IMG/VR virus record: IMGVR_UViG_3300017971_000149
Span: 1-37,845 of that record
Reading direction: 5' to 3' (one strand)
Source: a virus
Length of the DNA stretch: 37,845 bases
The notes under the pieces were generated by a model, which saw only the letters and a list, made by a program, of their open reading frames with translations, made no database searches and was not told the DNA's origin. This document shows, one piece after another, positions 29,701 through 37,551 of this stretch (position 1 is the stretch's first letter; the number at the start of each line of letters is the position of its first letter). Position numbers and translations under genes: made by a program.

Positions 29701-31413
29701 GCTTATGCCCCGAACTCAACTGAGCGCCGGAACTGGTTGGAAGCTCGCCTGAAATACCTCGAGGACAACCCGGATGGTCTGCCGTCGAAGCAGGTGTTTA
29801 CGCAGCAGAAGATCATCGAGCGCAAGCTGGAAAGGATTGAAGCAGGGCATGGTATTACCGGCGCCAGCGGCCCGTTGATTGCTCGTCGGCTGGATCTCGA
29901 CGACAAGAAGCTGATCGAAATGGGCCTGACCGAAGGCAACGTCGATACGTGGATGAATCACTACGTTATGCGAACGGCCCCGATGATCGAAACTGCTCGC
30001 GTCTTCGGTGATCCGAAAGCGCAGAAGGCGATTGACGATCTGTTCTACGAGGTTTACGAACGAGCTCAAGCGGAAACCAATCCGGCCAAGCAGGCCAAAA
30101 TGCTCGAGGAAGCCGAGCGTGCCAAGCAGGCCATGATTGATCTGCGTGACATCGTTCATGGCGTATATCAGATCCCCGAACACACTGACGCCATTACTCC
30201 TCGCCTGTTACGGATACTTCGCAACTTCAATATCCTCGGTGCGATGGGTCGCTCAGTGCTGATGGCAATGGGTGATATGGGCAATGTGATCGTGTCGCAG
30301 GGCTTTGTTCGTTCTCTGGGCCATGCGGTTGAGTCGTTTGCTGGCGGTCTGACTGACGGCAACATCAAGATGATAAAGGATGAAGTCGACCTGGCTGGTT
30401 CCGTTTCCGAGGTCATTCTCGGTATGCGTTACCACCAAATGACTGACTTCGGTGCGGCTGTGGGCTACTCGTCCAAGGCCCCGAAGTGGTTCAACAAGCT
30501 CGAGCGCGGTATGTCCAATGCTTCGCAGCGCTTCTTCCTTTACAACCTGCTTGGTCCGTGGACGGATATGGCGCGGCGATTCTCTGGTGGAATGCTTCAA
30601 TCGCGTTTGATCGAGAACTCGCGGCTATGGAAGGCCGGCCAACTTGGCGACGATCAGATCGAGATAATGACTCGGCTTGGCATCAACAAAGAGCAGGCAA
30701 TCCAGTTCGTCAACGAGTGGGAGGCCAGCGGTGGCCTCAAGCACAAGTCGATGTTCATTGCCAATACGTCACAGTGGGTCAGTGAGCAGGCTGTTCGCAC
30801 GTTCCGCGCTGCCATGAACACCGAGATCAATCGAATGGTTCCGACGCCCGGAGCTGTGGACAAGCCCAAGGCCCTTTTGAAATCCGAATGGTGGAAAGTG
30901 ATCGGTCAATACCGGGGCTTTTCGATTGCTGCAACTCATCGAATCATGGGTGCTGGCATTCACACCAAGGGCAAAACGAAGTGGGCCGGCATGGCCAGCA
31001 TGGTCGGGATCGCCATGACCGTCGATGCGCTCAAGCGGCCTGACTACATCCAGATGCCCATCGAGGAGCAGCTGCTTCGCGCTGTTGAGCTCTCTGGCGT
31101 AACGGGAATCATTCTCGATTTGAACGATACGATTGAGCGCGCCAGTGCGGGAACCATTGGTCTCCGGCCAGCTCTCGGCATGGATATTCGTGAGCGCAAT
31201 CCGAACTGGGCAAACCGCATGGGTACTATTGGTGCGGTTCCTAACCAGTGGTTGACCCTGATGTACGGTCTGACCTCTGATGAGGCTACGACAAATGACC
31301 TTGCTCGCGGTATTCGGTATATGATCCCCTATAACAACTTGTTGTGGTGGAACGAAGCGTTCAACCGTGGACAGAGGGCCGCTGTTGACACTATTGAGGA
31401 CTTTCAAGAATGA
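26719..31413 (+). CDS. Giant internal virion protein with GNAT-like domain
   Basis: A 1564-residue protein at the T7 gp16 position (1318 in T7), expected to be injected and to form the inner-membrane part of the ejection channel. Two hydrophobic/Gly segments lie at about 120-140 and 176-195. Residues about 258-375 look like a GNAT acetyltransferase: strand RIEVAVGVP, acetyl-CoA loop RRRGLASYAIREA (307-319), and SPDAIQLWKFFESQGVKV (337-354) as the final helix/strand. A long helical body with coiled coils (about 390-470) and a C-terminal domain follow. I see no lytic transglycosylase motif as in T7 gp16. The GNAT part may modify a host target on entry. Confidence 0.88.
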   Translation: MSGDRLAQAIGLPNPQFVKLGATGNINDRLRDAYMLDTSAGQLTMFAATAKAFGVPINSLQRRVEPGYSPFDDDLRGFEMHLDEFENSTSPEETRLIKQMIENNLDLRRNLEDYGGTRFLTGLLDPINLIPVPFALGKGFAEGAKVALKRGTPIIAGTELTRHAIDPTSTWGETTMNTLGGTLFMGLIGGAVGKIPKNTITVSEALNKLTPPAGTTMMFGGMPWGIGSAKGAWGRVKNAIKSTASSGEPSWKKVDPDDVHMEVDEFGGSGVDRIVRIIHNDSGEEILTGVVRDGRIEVAVGVPEALRRRGLASYAIREAAMYAEKNGLTVASHGTVSPDAIQLWKFFESQGVKVKENPNFKLDSEGNRVSLDDQPLFEAVQQIDPEAKQIPKEVRDDLNSLERDYKQSEMELKVLDEAVKLQKEKVKNAPVAGGAKTKAKNALEELLKTQNETAWKLKRQKSAFDDLNVKAAQMLDEATIKDWDLLPTGYNKLLGKLDQFPWWTLMKTPFRELAPDLAVKYQMFALKMAATPGLNNAGNRLGSSTGPSVEALTIEYTGKWLAAARKAQTIYRKYAGYGETSSQVKHFMVDQAQRVRSTVNRAAGGEPIKTTSDGKLTIEEFNKQISIAIADNGKHTIPEVAEAAADYVRVLKEIGDEGKRLEVFATQRNILRRIAKKEQALAEFDEKWGLKYNVTGDQDVQLNEAGQALLDEFNRLNSIILGDAYTNTKPTFVPDHVTKLKDGVNDVYIDDAITPRDGLRSATGVDTPSRVEVLKNPTRTSLARWAGRDVESVRFAVDTNGDLYVWDANLMLHETFRQATDVGAYSNTFFDITIEPKRLFDAFEESLSSRLFDGQETSGDILYPKVFAKEIESTAYFKEVNQKLGAAADAAPDKDPLPPPLQATRDAIELEKMQLEEMNEKYKLQENEDYVHRMWDAEQVIAQADELKTMIRESFLLDPLEAKTGKKIDIDVLNARVEEAYASILHDAETGGDSAYAPNSTERRNWLEARLKYLEDNPDGLPSKQVFTQQKIIERKLERIEAGHGITGASGPLIARRLDLDDKKLIEMGLTEGNVDTWMNHYVMRTAPMIETARVFGDPKAQKAIDDLFYEVYERAQAETNPAKQAKMLEEAERAKQAMIDLRDIVHGVYQIPEHTDAITPRLLRILRNFNILGAMGRSVLMAMGDMGNVIVSQGFVRSLGHAVESFAGGLTDGNIKMIKDEVDLAGSVSEVILGMRYHQMTDFGAAVGYSSKAPKWFNKLERGMSNASQRFFLYNLLGPWTDMARRFSGGMLQSRLIENSRLWKAGQLGDDQIEIMTRLGINKEQAIQFVNEWEASGGLKHKSMFIANTSQWVSEQAVRTFRAAMNTEINRMVPTPGAVDKPKALLKSEWWKVIGQYRGFSIAATHRIMGAGIHTKGKTKWAGMASMVGIAMTVDALKRPDYIQMPIEEQLLRAVELSGVTGIILDLNDTIERASAGTIGLRPALGMDIRERNPNWANRMGTIGAVPNQWLTLMYGLTSDEATTNDLARGIRYMIPYNNLLWWNEAFNRGQRAAVDTIEDFQE

Positions 31414-34118
31414 CTCAGATTACGATTCCTAGCGTACCAACTGAGGTTGAATACTCAGTTACCGTATCGTCCACCGGCCCATTCACTGTGCCTTTCCCCT
31501 TCTTTTCTGAAGAAGATGTGAAAGCAACAGTAACGGATGCTCTGGCCGTTGTAACTGAGCTCGTTGTGGATACTGATTTCAGTTTCACCACGAAAGACAC
31601 CCCGGTTGGTCAAGAAGGTAGCGGTTACACTGGCGGCACGATTACGCTCAATTCTGCGATCGGCGCCGATGGTGCAACCACGATCAAGATTTACCGTGAC
31701 ACGGTGATTGAGCGAACGGCCAACTACCCGAATACCGGCCCGTTCAGTATGCCGTTGCTCAATGACGAGCAGAACAAAATGATCGCAATCCTTCAGGAGC
31801 TCGCGGTTGACGTCAATCAGGTAGCGGTCAACGAAGCGAACATCGCGCAGAACACCACCGATATTGCGACCAATACCAGCGACATCGCAGACAACGCTTT
31901 TGCGATTACCAAGGCGGTGCGCGCACCTTCAGCTGATACCGCGGCCCAGATGGAACTGCCTGTTGCCAGTGGTCGACTCAACAAGTACCTCAAGTTCAAC
32001 GGTGCTGGTAACGTCGAGGTGGCTGATGTCACTGGTTCGGGTACTGTCCTGAGTCGATCTGTCATTTCCAACTTCTTGTGGCCGCAGACGGCGGCTGAGT
32101 TGGCTGCCGGTATTACGCCTTCTGATGAGGCTTACCCGCCGGGCAATGTGCTTCGTTATGGTGCTGTTGCTGACGGTGTGACAGACAACACAACGGCCTT
32201 CAACAACGCTATTACTGGTGCTGAGAAAGGCGTTGTTTACTTCCCGTATGTTGGTACGTCGTCTTACCGTACTGATCGAATCACGATGGCATCGACGGAC
32301 AGTGACAAATACATCTTCCTCGAGCCGGGTGTTGTTCTTGAATGTACGGCGGGGGGTACTGGTATTTTCCGAGGCAATGACGCGGATAACATCAGCATTG
32401 TTGGTTACGGTGCAACTTGCCAGATGGCGGGTCAGGCTGGCGGCTCAAGCAACGTCAACTTCTCAGGTGGTAAAAACATCCTGATTGAAGGCTTGCGAAT
32501 TATTGATTCTGGCGCATCGAAAGACGGTATCTACATCGGTGTCGGTGGTGCTGGCGCACCTTGCGAGAACGTCACCATTCGGAAGTGCTACCTGCAAGGT
32601 GCCGAACGAAACCAGATCTCAATCGTTGGTGGCGTTCATGTGGTTATCGAGGATAACGAGATTGCGGGTGGCGAGGTTGTTAATCCGGGTGCCGGTATCG
32701 ACATTGAGGCCAACACTTATAACGACATCGATCATATCGTCATTCGCAACAACTGGATTCACGATTGCTTGAACTACGGCATCATCAATGCTTTCGGTGA
32801 GAACGGTATCATCGAAGGCAACCTGATCGAAGACATCGTGAACGAGGCGCCAATCCTGATTGGTGCTGGCGGTGGATGGGATGAGAATGGTGCATTGCAT
32901 GATGTTCGTCGGCCGATCTCCGATTACACCTTGGCGACTGGCGAGGTACACATCAATGCGCCGGATAACCCGCCGACACCGTGGCCAGGTCAGGAACCGC
33001 ATCCCGGTCAGGTTGCATCGTTCATTACACTCAATGGCAAGGCGAAGCCTACCGAACATCAGGTGCAAACCTATTTCGTAATCGATTCTTACGATTCGGT
33101 TGCCGGTACGGTTGTGCTGTCTACTGCTGAAGATTGGGGTGTTATCGATTCCCTTTCGGACAAAGGTACGGCAATCCTGTCATCTGATCCTGCGGTGACT
33201 GAGCAGTTTCTTATCATTCGCACAGTTGGTTGCGCGTCGAACTGGACGGTTCGTAACAACAAGATTCGACATACCTCATCGGGTGAATTTGCGATTGTAA
33301 TTGGTGCTGGTGCGGTTGATTGCATCGTGGCTGAGAACACGATCCAGACTGGTCCTGCAACGGGTGGCATCCAATTCATCTACTCAGAAGGTTGCCTGAT
33401 TACCGGCAACAAAGTGTATGGCGATCAGACAAGCGTCAATGCTTTCAACAAGGCTTTGAGCCTATCGAATGGCGCGAGTAACTGCGTCATCAATGACAAC
33501 TATTTTGTTGGCTACTCGGAAGGTCTGCCACTTTCAGGCTGTCTCTCGAACAAGTCAATGAACATCGGTGTTATTCAAAACTGCGGTTGGGATGCTGGCT
33601 ACGCAATCGATATTCGAAATACTCGAAACTTCATTTTGAATGGTTGCACAATTCAAAACGATGCCAACGATTTTCCGACAACGTATGGTGTTGGTTTCTA
33701 TACTACCAGCACGCTGACCTGCGGGATCATCGGTTGCATCATTGAGGTTGGTTCGACAGATGCTAATGCGATCCAAGGCCTGAGTGCCTACGAGAGCATG
33801 AACATCATCAATGGCAAGCAGACAGGTGCGGTTTGGGCTTACCCGAATGATCCTGCTGCGGTAATTGGAACGTATCAAGACTTCATGCCGGGTGCGACCT
33901 GGGTTGATAGCTCACCGGCCAGTGGTTTGCCGGCGCTTGGTGCTTTTGACGGCAGCGCATTCCTCACGATCGGTGCGGGCCAGAACAGTAATGCTTACAC
34001 GCCAACGAACGTCGTGACTGATCGGGCCTACGATGCAAACGCAACAACGGTTGATGAGCTGGCCGACGTGCTTGGCACACTGATCGCAGATCTCAAGTCA
34101 GCGAAAATCATCAGCTAA
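31410..34118 (+). CDS. Tail fibre/tailspike with T7-type N-terminus and beta-helix
   Basis: A 902-residue receptor-binding protein. The N-terminal about 150 residues (EVEYSVTVSSTGPFTVPFPF, IERTANYPNTGPFSMPLLND) are the T7 tail-fibre attachment domain. A short coiled coil with TDIATNTSDIADN repeats (about 150-165) follows, then a pectate-lyase-like start (YGAVADGVTDNTTAFNNAIT) and many short V/I-N-N beta-helix turns (about 240-800). Such beta-helices often degrade surface polysaccharide. The trimeric C-terminus ends helically (DELADVLGTLIADLKSA). The start is ATGA-coupled, with GAGGA upstream. Confidence 0.9.
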   Translation: MTQITIPSVPTEVEYSVTVSSTGPFTVPFPFFSEEDVKATVTDALAVVTELVVDTDFSFTTKDTPVGQEGSGYTGGTITLNSAIGADGATTIKIYRDTVIERTANYPNTGPFSMPLLNDEQNKMIAILQELAVDVNQVAVNEANIAQNTTDIATNTSDIADNAFAITKAVRAPSADTAAQMELPVASGRLNKYLKFNGAGNVEVADVTGSGTVLSRSVISNFLWPQTAAELAAGITPSDEAYPPGNVLRYGAVADGVTDNTTAFNNAITGAEKGVVYFPYVGTSSYRTDRITMASTDSDKYIFLEPGVVLECTAGGTGIFRGNDADNISIVGYGATCQMAGQAGGSSNVNFSGGKNILIEGLRIIDSGASKDGIYIGVGGAGAPCENVTIRKCYLQGAERNQISIVGGVHVVIEDNEIAGGEVVNPGAGIDIEANTYNDIDHIVIRNNWIHDCLNYGIINAFGENGIIEGNLIEDIVNEAPILIGAGGGWDENGALHDVRRPISDYTLATGEVHINAPDNPPTPWPGQEPHPGQVASFITLNGKAKPTEHQVQTYFVIDSYDSVAGTVVLSTAEDWGVIDSLSDKGTAILSSDPAVTEQFLIIRTVGCASNWTVRNNKIRHTSSGEFAIVIGAGAVDCIVAENTIQTGPATGGIQFIYSEGCLITGNKVYGDQTSVNAFNKALSLSNGASNCVINDNYFVGYSEGLPLSGCLSNKSMNIGVIQNCGWDAGYAIDIRNTRNFILNGCTIQNDANDFPTTYGVGFYTTSTLTCGIIGCIIEVGSTDANAIQGLSAYESMNIINGKQTGAVWAYPNDPAAVIGTYQDFMPGATWVDSSPASGLPALGAFDGSAFLTIGAGQNSNAYTPTNVVTDRAYDANATTVDELADVLGTLIADLKSAKIIS

Positions 34119-34127
34119 GGAACTGAT

Positions 34128-35186
34128 ATGGCACTTACAGAAATCTACGTCGATCCTTCCATTGCGGCCGATAGCGGCGCCGGCACTATTGGTGATCCTT
34201 ACGGTGATCTCGAGTACGCAATCGAGCAGGAAACTTTCGATACAACCAATGGTACTCGCGTCAATATCAAGGCTGGTACTGATGAAATCATTGCCGCTAA
34301 TTTGGAAACAGCATTGGCTGATACTTCGGTATCAGCGGCTTGGGTTCCATCTGAAGATGCGCCGTTAGTTATTCAAGGGTACACATCGGCGGCTGGTGAT
34401 GGTGGCATTGGCGGAATCTCTGGTGGTGGCGCGGCCCTTTCGATCTTGAATACGACGCGAGATTTCATCTGGCTTATCGATTTGCATCTTCATAATGTTA
34501 CTGGTGCAAATCGGATTATCGATCTTGATTCCTATTCGACAATTCTTCGTTGTGAAATCAATAATGGTGCTGACACCGGTGTTGTAATTGGCAGTAATTG
34601 TGTAATTCAAAGCTGTTACATCCATGACGTAGGTGCAAATAACAGACACGGCATTCAAGCCAGTGGCAACAATCGTATTGCTTTTAATTATATTGATTGT
34701 GGCGAAGGTACTGATAAAGGTCAGTACGGCATTTTTGCTATTGGTACAAGTTGCTCCATAGAAAACAACATTATTATTGCTGCGCCTTCCTACTATGGAA
34801 TAGGTATTGCTTCGAACGGAAGCATGGTTAACAACAATTCAATTTTTGCTGTAGCAGGAACAGCAGCAGGTATAAACCTTTCTGCCAATTCATATGTTCC
34901 TACAGTAATGAACAATTTGGTTGAAGGGTTCAGCGGCGTTGGTGGTATCGGCATTGTGTTTTCAGCATCAACGACAGTTGGAGTTCTTGATGGTAATGCT
35001 GCTTATAACTGCACCACAGATTTCGATACAGGCACCATTGATGTATTGATTGAAAACGGCGCCGGGAATGAAAGTTTGTCTGCCTCACCATTTACTAATG
35101 CGGCAGCAGGTAACTTCAGTCCGGTTGATACTGGTAGCGTTAAAGAAGGTTCCATTCCGCAAATCATTGGTGGAGGCTTTGTCTAA
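34128..35186 (+). CDS. Second beta-helix tail protein
   Basis: A 352-residue protein with right-handed beta-helix character: repeated short turns (NGADTGVVIGSNCVIQSCYI, NNRIAFNYID, GTSCSIENNIIIAA). The N-terminal motif YVDPSIAADSGAGTIGDPYG resembles the start of such domains. It begins 9 bases after the fibre gene with AAGGAACTG upstream. Its middle is clearly more AT-rich than its neighbours (34500-34960), suggesting recent acquisition. It may be a second receptor-binding or depolymerase subunit, or a fibre chaperone-like cap. Confidence 0.75.
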   Translation: MALTEIYVDPSIAADSGAGTIGDPYGDLEYAIEQETFDTTNGTRVNIKAGTDEIIAANLETALADTSVSAAWVPSEDAPLVIQGYTSAAGDGGIGGISGGGAALSILNTTRDFIWLIDLHLHNVTGANRIIDLDSYSTILRCEINNGADTGVVIGSNCVIQSCYIHDVGANNRHGIQASGNNRIAFNYIDCGEGTDKGQYGIFAIGTSCSIENNIIIAAPSYYGIGIASNGSMVNNNSIFAVAGTAAGINLSANSYVPTVMNNLVEGFSGVGGIGIVFSASTTVGVLDGNAAYNCTTDFDTGTIDVLIENGAGNESLSASPFTNAAAGNFSPVDTGSVKEGSIPQIIGGGFV

Positions 35187-35377
35187 TGGCTGTTGAATTT
35201 AAGCGATGGAAAGGTGCGGTTGAGCCAGCGGAAACAAGTCCATCAGCAAATGAGTTCAAGCGGTGGAAAGGTGCTGTTGAGCCAGCCTACGTTGCTCCGC
35301 CAATGTCAGGCGGTGAAGCGAAGACTGGTCCGGGCCTGTCGTTCGGAGTATTTGGAAAAGTAGGCGCATCGCAATAG
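35186..35377 (+). CDS. Small protein with a duplicated motif
   Basis: A 63-residue protein with two near-identical copies of EFKRWKGAVEPA (residues 4-15 and 23-34), followed by a linker and a C-terminal LSFGVFGKVGASQ that resembles the N-terminus of the next gene product. Its start has GGAGG upstream and overlaps the preceding stop (TAATG). Probably a tail-associated or fibre-assembly peptide; function unknown. Confidence 0.65.
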   Translation: MAVEFKRWKGAVEPAETSPSANEFKRWKGAVEPAYVAPPMSGGEAKTGPGLSFGVFGKVGASQ

Positions 35378-35386
35378 GAGAAAGCA

Positions 35387-35668
35387 ATGGCTACGGCAAG
35401 ACTAACTTTGGGAGTTCTCGGCAAAGGTGGCGCACAGGTAATGCTGCCGCTGAGTAACGAGCAGGTAACATTCACGACTTCAGCGCAAAGCAGCGCATTC
35501 GATGGTAGCGCAGATGTTGTGCGGTTCATTGCTGATGCTGATGCTTACTTGTTGTTCGGGGCAAATCCAACGGCATTGGCCACGAGCATGTATGTGCCAG
35601 CTAATACGGTTGAGTATTTTGCCATTCGTCCAGGCGAGAAGTTGGCCATCTACGATGGCTCAAGTTAG
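35387..35668 (+). CDS. Small tail-associated beta protein
   Basis: A 93-residue protein with AGGAGA upstream of ATG 35387. The core (VTFTTSAQSSAFDGSADVVR, ADAYLLFGANPTAL, FAIRPGEKLAIYD) is an all-beta domain that I recognise as common among small phage proteins encoded near tail genes, probably virion-associated. Its first 13 residues (LTLGVLGKGGAQV) echo the end of the preceding protein. Confidence 0.7.
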   Translation: MATARLTLGVLGKGGAQVMLPLSNEQVTFTTSAQSSAFDGSADVVRFIADADAYLLFGANPTALATSMYVPANTVEYFAIRPGEKLAIYDGSS

Positions 35669-35698
35669 TACACATTTTTTTAGCAAGGAAGTTGGCGA

Positions 35699-36013
35699 AT
35701 GGCAAAGGAGAATGAAGACGTAAATGCAGTCAAGCGAGCTCTGGTCATTGCTATTACTTCTGCTTTTCTCGGGGGTGCTGGCGGTCCTGTGCTTTTTCTT
35801 AAGTTTACTGATGGTGAGTTCCTTCGGCCTGATCCTTTCACTGGTGCAGAAGGTGATGCACTGGCACGACGGATTACCGCTTTAGAGAGGCACATGGAAA
35901 CCCGATACGATGAGCACGATCGTCGGATTACTACGCTCGAGGTTCAGTATCAAAACATCATCGGCAACCAAGAGAAGATCATTGCTCGCTTGGATGTATT
36001 GAGAGACAAATGA
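35699..36013 (+). CDS. Membrane/coiled-coil protein of the lysis region
   Basis: A 104-residue protein with one hydrophobic segment (about 13-36, ALVIAITSAFLGGAGGPVLFL) and a C-terminal coiled coil (about 54-104, LARRITALERHMETRYDEHD). This layout resembles XhlA-like or antiholin-type lysis accessories. AAGGAAG lies upstream of ATG 35699, and the stop overlaps the next start (ATGA). It could be a holin partner; the evidence is layout only. Confidence 0.65.
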   Translation: MAKENEDVNAVKRALVIAITSAFLGGAGGPVLFLKFTDGEFLRPDPFTGAEGDALARRITALERHMETRYDEHDRRITTLEVQYQNIIGNQEKIIARLDVLRDK

Positions 36014-36465
36014 TGAAGACACTGACACTGACGCGCGAAGCATCTACCCAAACCGAAACGATGGGTCGATTGTTTATCGGTGAAAAGACACTTCATACTG
36101 TCGAACAGGAGTGGCGGCCTACCGCGCCGGGCGGTGAATCAAATAACTCATGCGTACCGGCAGGCAAGTACCGCCTGATCCCGCACACCCGGCCCAACGG
36201 GCAAAAGGTTCTGGCCCTAGTCAATCATGGGCTTGGCGTGTACCAGTACCAGCAGGATCGTCCTAACAGGGTGGGTCGATACCTTATCCTCATCCATTCC
36301 GGTAACACATCGCATGACGTTGTTGGCTGCATCGCCCCGGGCCTAAGCCGTGCTGACAATTTTGTTGGTTCATCGAGGGATGCTATGCGTTTGCTAATGG
36401 AGTACGTTGGCGACGACGAGGCCGAGCTCATCATTCATGGGAGTAACGACTATGAAGTTTCGTGA
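36010..36465 (+). CDS. DUF5675 family protein, candidate lysis enzyme
   Basis: A 151-residue protein of the DUF5675 type, recognised by CVPAGKYRLIPH, a central ILIHSGNTSHDVVGCIAPG (H96, N99, C107) and a C-terminal helix. The H-x2-N ... GC arrangement recalls L,D-transpeptidases, so a peptidoglycan-active role is conceivable, but the family's activity is not established. In this genome it lies where an endolysin is expected and no other muralytic gene is recognised. Coupled by ATGA to the gene before it. Confidence 0.75.
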   Translation: MMKTLTLTREASTQTETMGRLFIGEKTLHTVEQEWRPTAPGGESNNSCVPAGKYRLIPHTRPNGQKVLALVNHGLGVYQYQQDRPNRVGRYLILIHSGNTSHDVVGCIAPGLSRADNFVGSSRDAMRLLMEYVGDDEAELIIHGSNDYEVS

Positions 36466-36835
36466 TCGATTGAAATCCATTTGGATTCGCTTCAAGAACT
36501 GGATCGTGGGTGTGCTGGTTTCTCTGGGGCTCATTTCCGGTACAGTTCTCGCCGCAACCGTCAACTTCACATACACGCCGGCCTCGAGTTATGTTGACGG
36601 TACGCCAATGCCGATCACTGATATCAGCTTTACCCGGTTGTATTGCGACGGATCTCAGGTAGCTGAAGAACAGGGTGCTGATGGTGACTTCTCTGTGATT
36701 CTTGGCTTTGGCTCACACGATTGTTACGCAACTCATGTTGTTGTTGGTGCCGAGATCGAGGAATCAGCGCCTTCGAACACAGTTACAAAAACGGTTGCTT
36801 ATCCACAGCCAGGTAGCCCGGAGGATCTGCAATGA
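36452..36835 (+). CDS. Exported or membrane-anchored beta protein
   Basis: A 127-residue protein starting at ATG 36452 behind GGGAG (earlier in-frame starts lie in the previous gene). A basic amphipathic N-terminus is followed by a hydrophobic segment (about 18-36, NWIVGVLVSLGLISGTVLA) that may be a signal peptide with AxA-like end, then a fibronectin-like beta domain with two cysteines (YCDGSQ, SHDCYA). Envelope location predicted; function unknown. Confidence 0.65.
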   Translation: MKFRDRLKSIWIRFKNWIVGVLVSLGLISGTVLAATVNFTYTPASSYVDGTPMPITDISFTRLYCDGSQVAEEQGADGDFSVILGFGSHDCYATHVVVGAEIEESAPSNTVTKTVAYPQPGSPEDLQ

Positions 36836-37014
36836 AAATTCAGGGACTCGTTGTTGGTAAGCGTGTGACTGTTGGCATGGCGCTGGCCCAACTCGCCGCG
36901 ATTGGTGCTCACTATTTTCCGGCCCATGCTGCCCCATTAGTTTCTGCTGCCGGTGTTCTTACGTTCGTGGTGCAGGTCTGGATCGCAAACAACATGAGCA
37001 TTACCAGCAAATGA
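36832..37014 (+). CDS. Holin candidate
   Basis: A 60-residue protein with two hydrophobic segments (about 11-30 and 35-54) separated by a short PAHAAP turn, basic N-terminus and polar C-terminus, as in two-span (class II) holins. It is coupled to its neighbours by ATGA overlaps and lies directly before the spanin genes, which supports the role of inner-membrane pore former. Confidence 0.75.
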   Translation: MKIQGLVVGKRVTVGMALAQLAAIGAHYFPAHAAPLVSAAGVLTFVVQVWIANNMSITSK

Positions 37015-37403
37015 AACCTTGGGCTTACGCTGTGATTGTGGTGGTGGTGCTGGCTGCCTTTGGTGGAACGTATGCCAAGGGCCACAGTGCTGGCTATGAT
37101 AAGCGTGACAATCAGGTCAAAGCGGAGCTCATTGAAGCACAGGAAAAGGTCAGGCTTGAGGAAGAACAGAAGTGGGCCGCGGCGGTGGCTGCTGCTGAAG
37201 CACAGGTGAAGACCGAAGTGCAGATCGTGGAGAAGATCAATGTCGTTGAGAAAGAGGTTCCCAAGATTGTCGAGCGTGTCAGGATTGAGCGCCCTGAGTG
37301 TACTGATTACTTCGGCAATTCTTATGCAGGGGTGCTCAACGACCAAGTACGTGCCGCAAATAGTTTACCGGATACCGAATCTCCCGCCGGCCTGGTTGAC
37401 TGA
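37011..37403 (+). CDS. i-spanin (inner-membrane spanin subunit)
   Basis: A 130-residue type II membrane protein: N-terminal transmembrane helix (about 4-21, WAYAVIVVVVLAAFGGTY) and a long periplasmic coiled coil (about 30-85, rich in Glu, Ala, Val), as in Rz. It joins the o-spanin to fuse inner and outer membranes at lysis. The o-spanin gene starts inside it in the +1 frame. Coupled to the holin (ATGA). Confidence 0.85.
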   Translation: MKPWAYAVIVVVVLAAFGGTYAKGHSAGYDKRDNQVKAELIEAQEKVRLEEEQKWAAAVAAAEAQVKTEVQIVEKINVVEKEVPKIVERVRIERPECTDYFGNSYAGVLNDQVRAANSLPDTESPAGLVD

Positions 37404-37551
37404 TTGCAGGCCATTGGATTCATATCCGACAGATGATGCTGGCCTCATCATTACTCATGGTCAGAACATGGAGTCGGCTGGCATCTGCCGTGACCGACAT
37501 AACGCATTGGTGAAATACCTCAAGGAACAGAAGGCGAAAGAGAATGAGTAA
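37240..37551 (+). CDS. o-spanin (outer-membrane lipoprotein)
   Basis: A 103-residue protein with a lipoprotein signal (basic MSLRKRFPRL, hydrophobic core, lipobox ending LMQGC with C32) and a short periplasmic part with Pro-rich segment (YRIPNLPPAWL), resembling Rz1-type o-spanins but longer. The first 164 bases overlap the i-spanin gene in the +1 frame; ATG 37240 follows GGAGAAG. Overlapping spanin pairs are common in Gram-negative phages. Confidence 0.85.
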   Translation: MSLRKRFPRLSSVSGLSALSVLITSAILMQGCSTTKYVPQIVYRIPNLPPAWLTDCRPLDSYPTDDAGLIITHGQNMESAGICRDRHNALVKYLKEQKAKENE

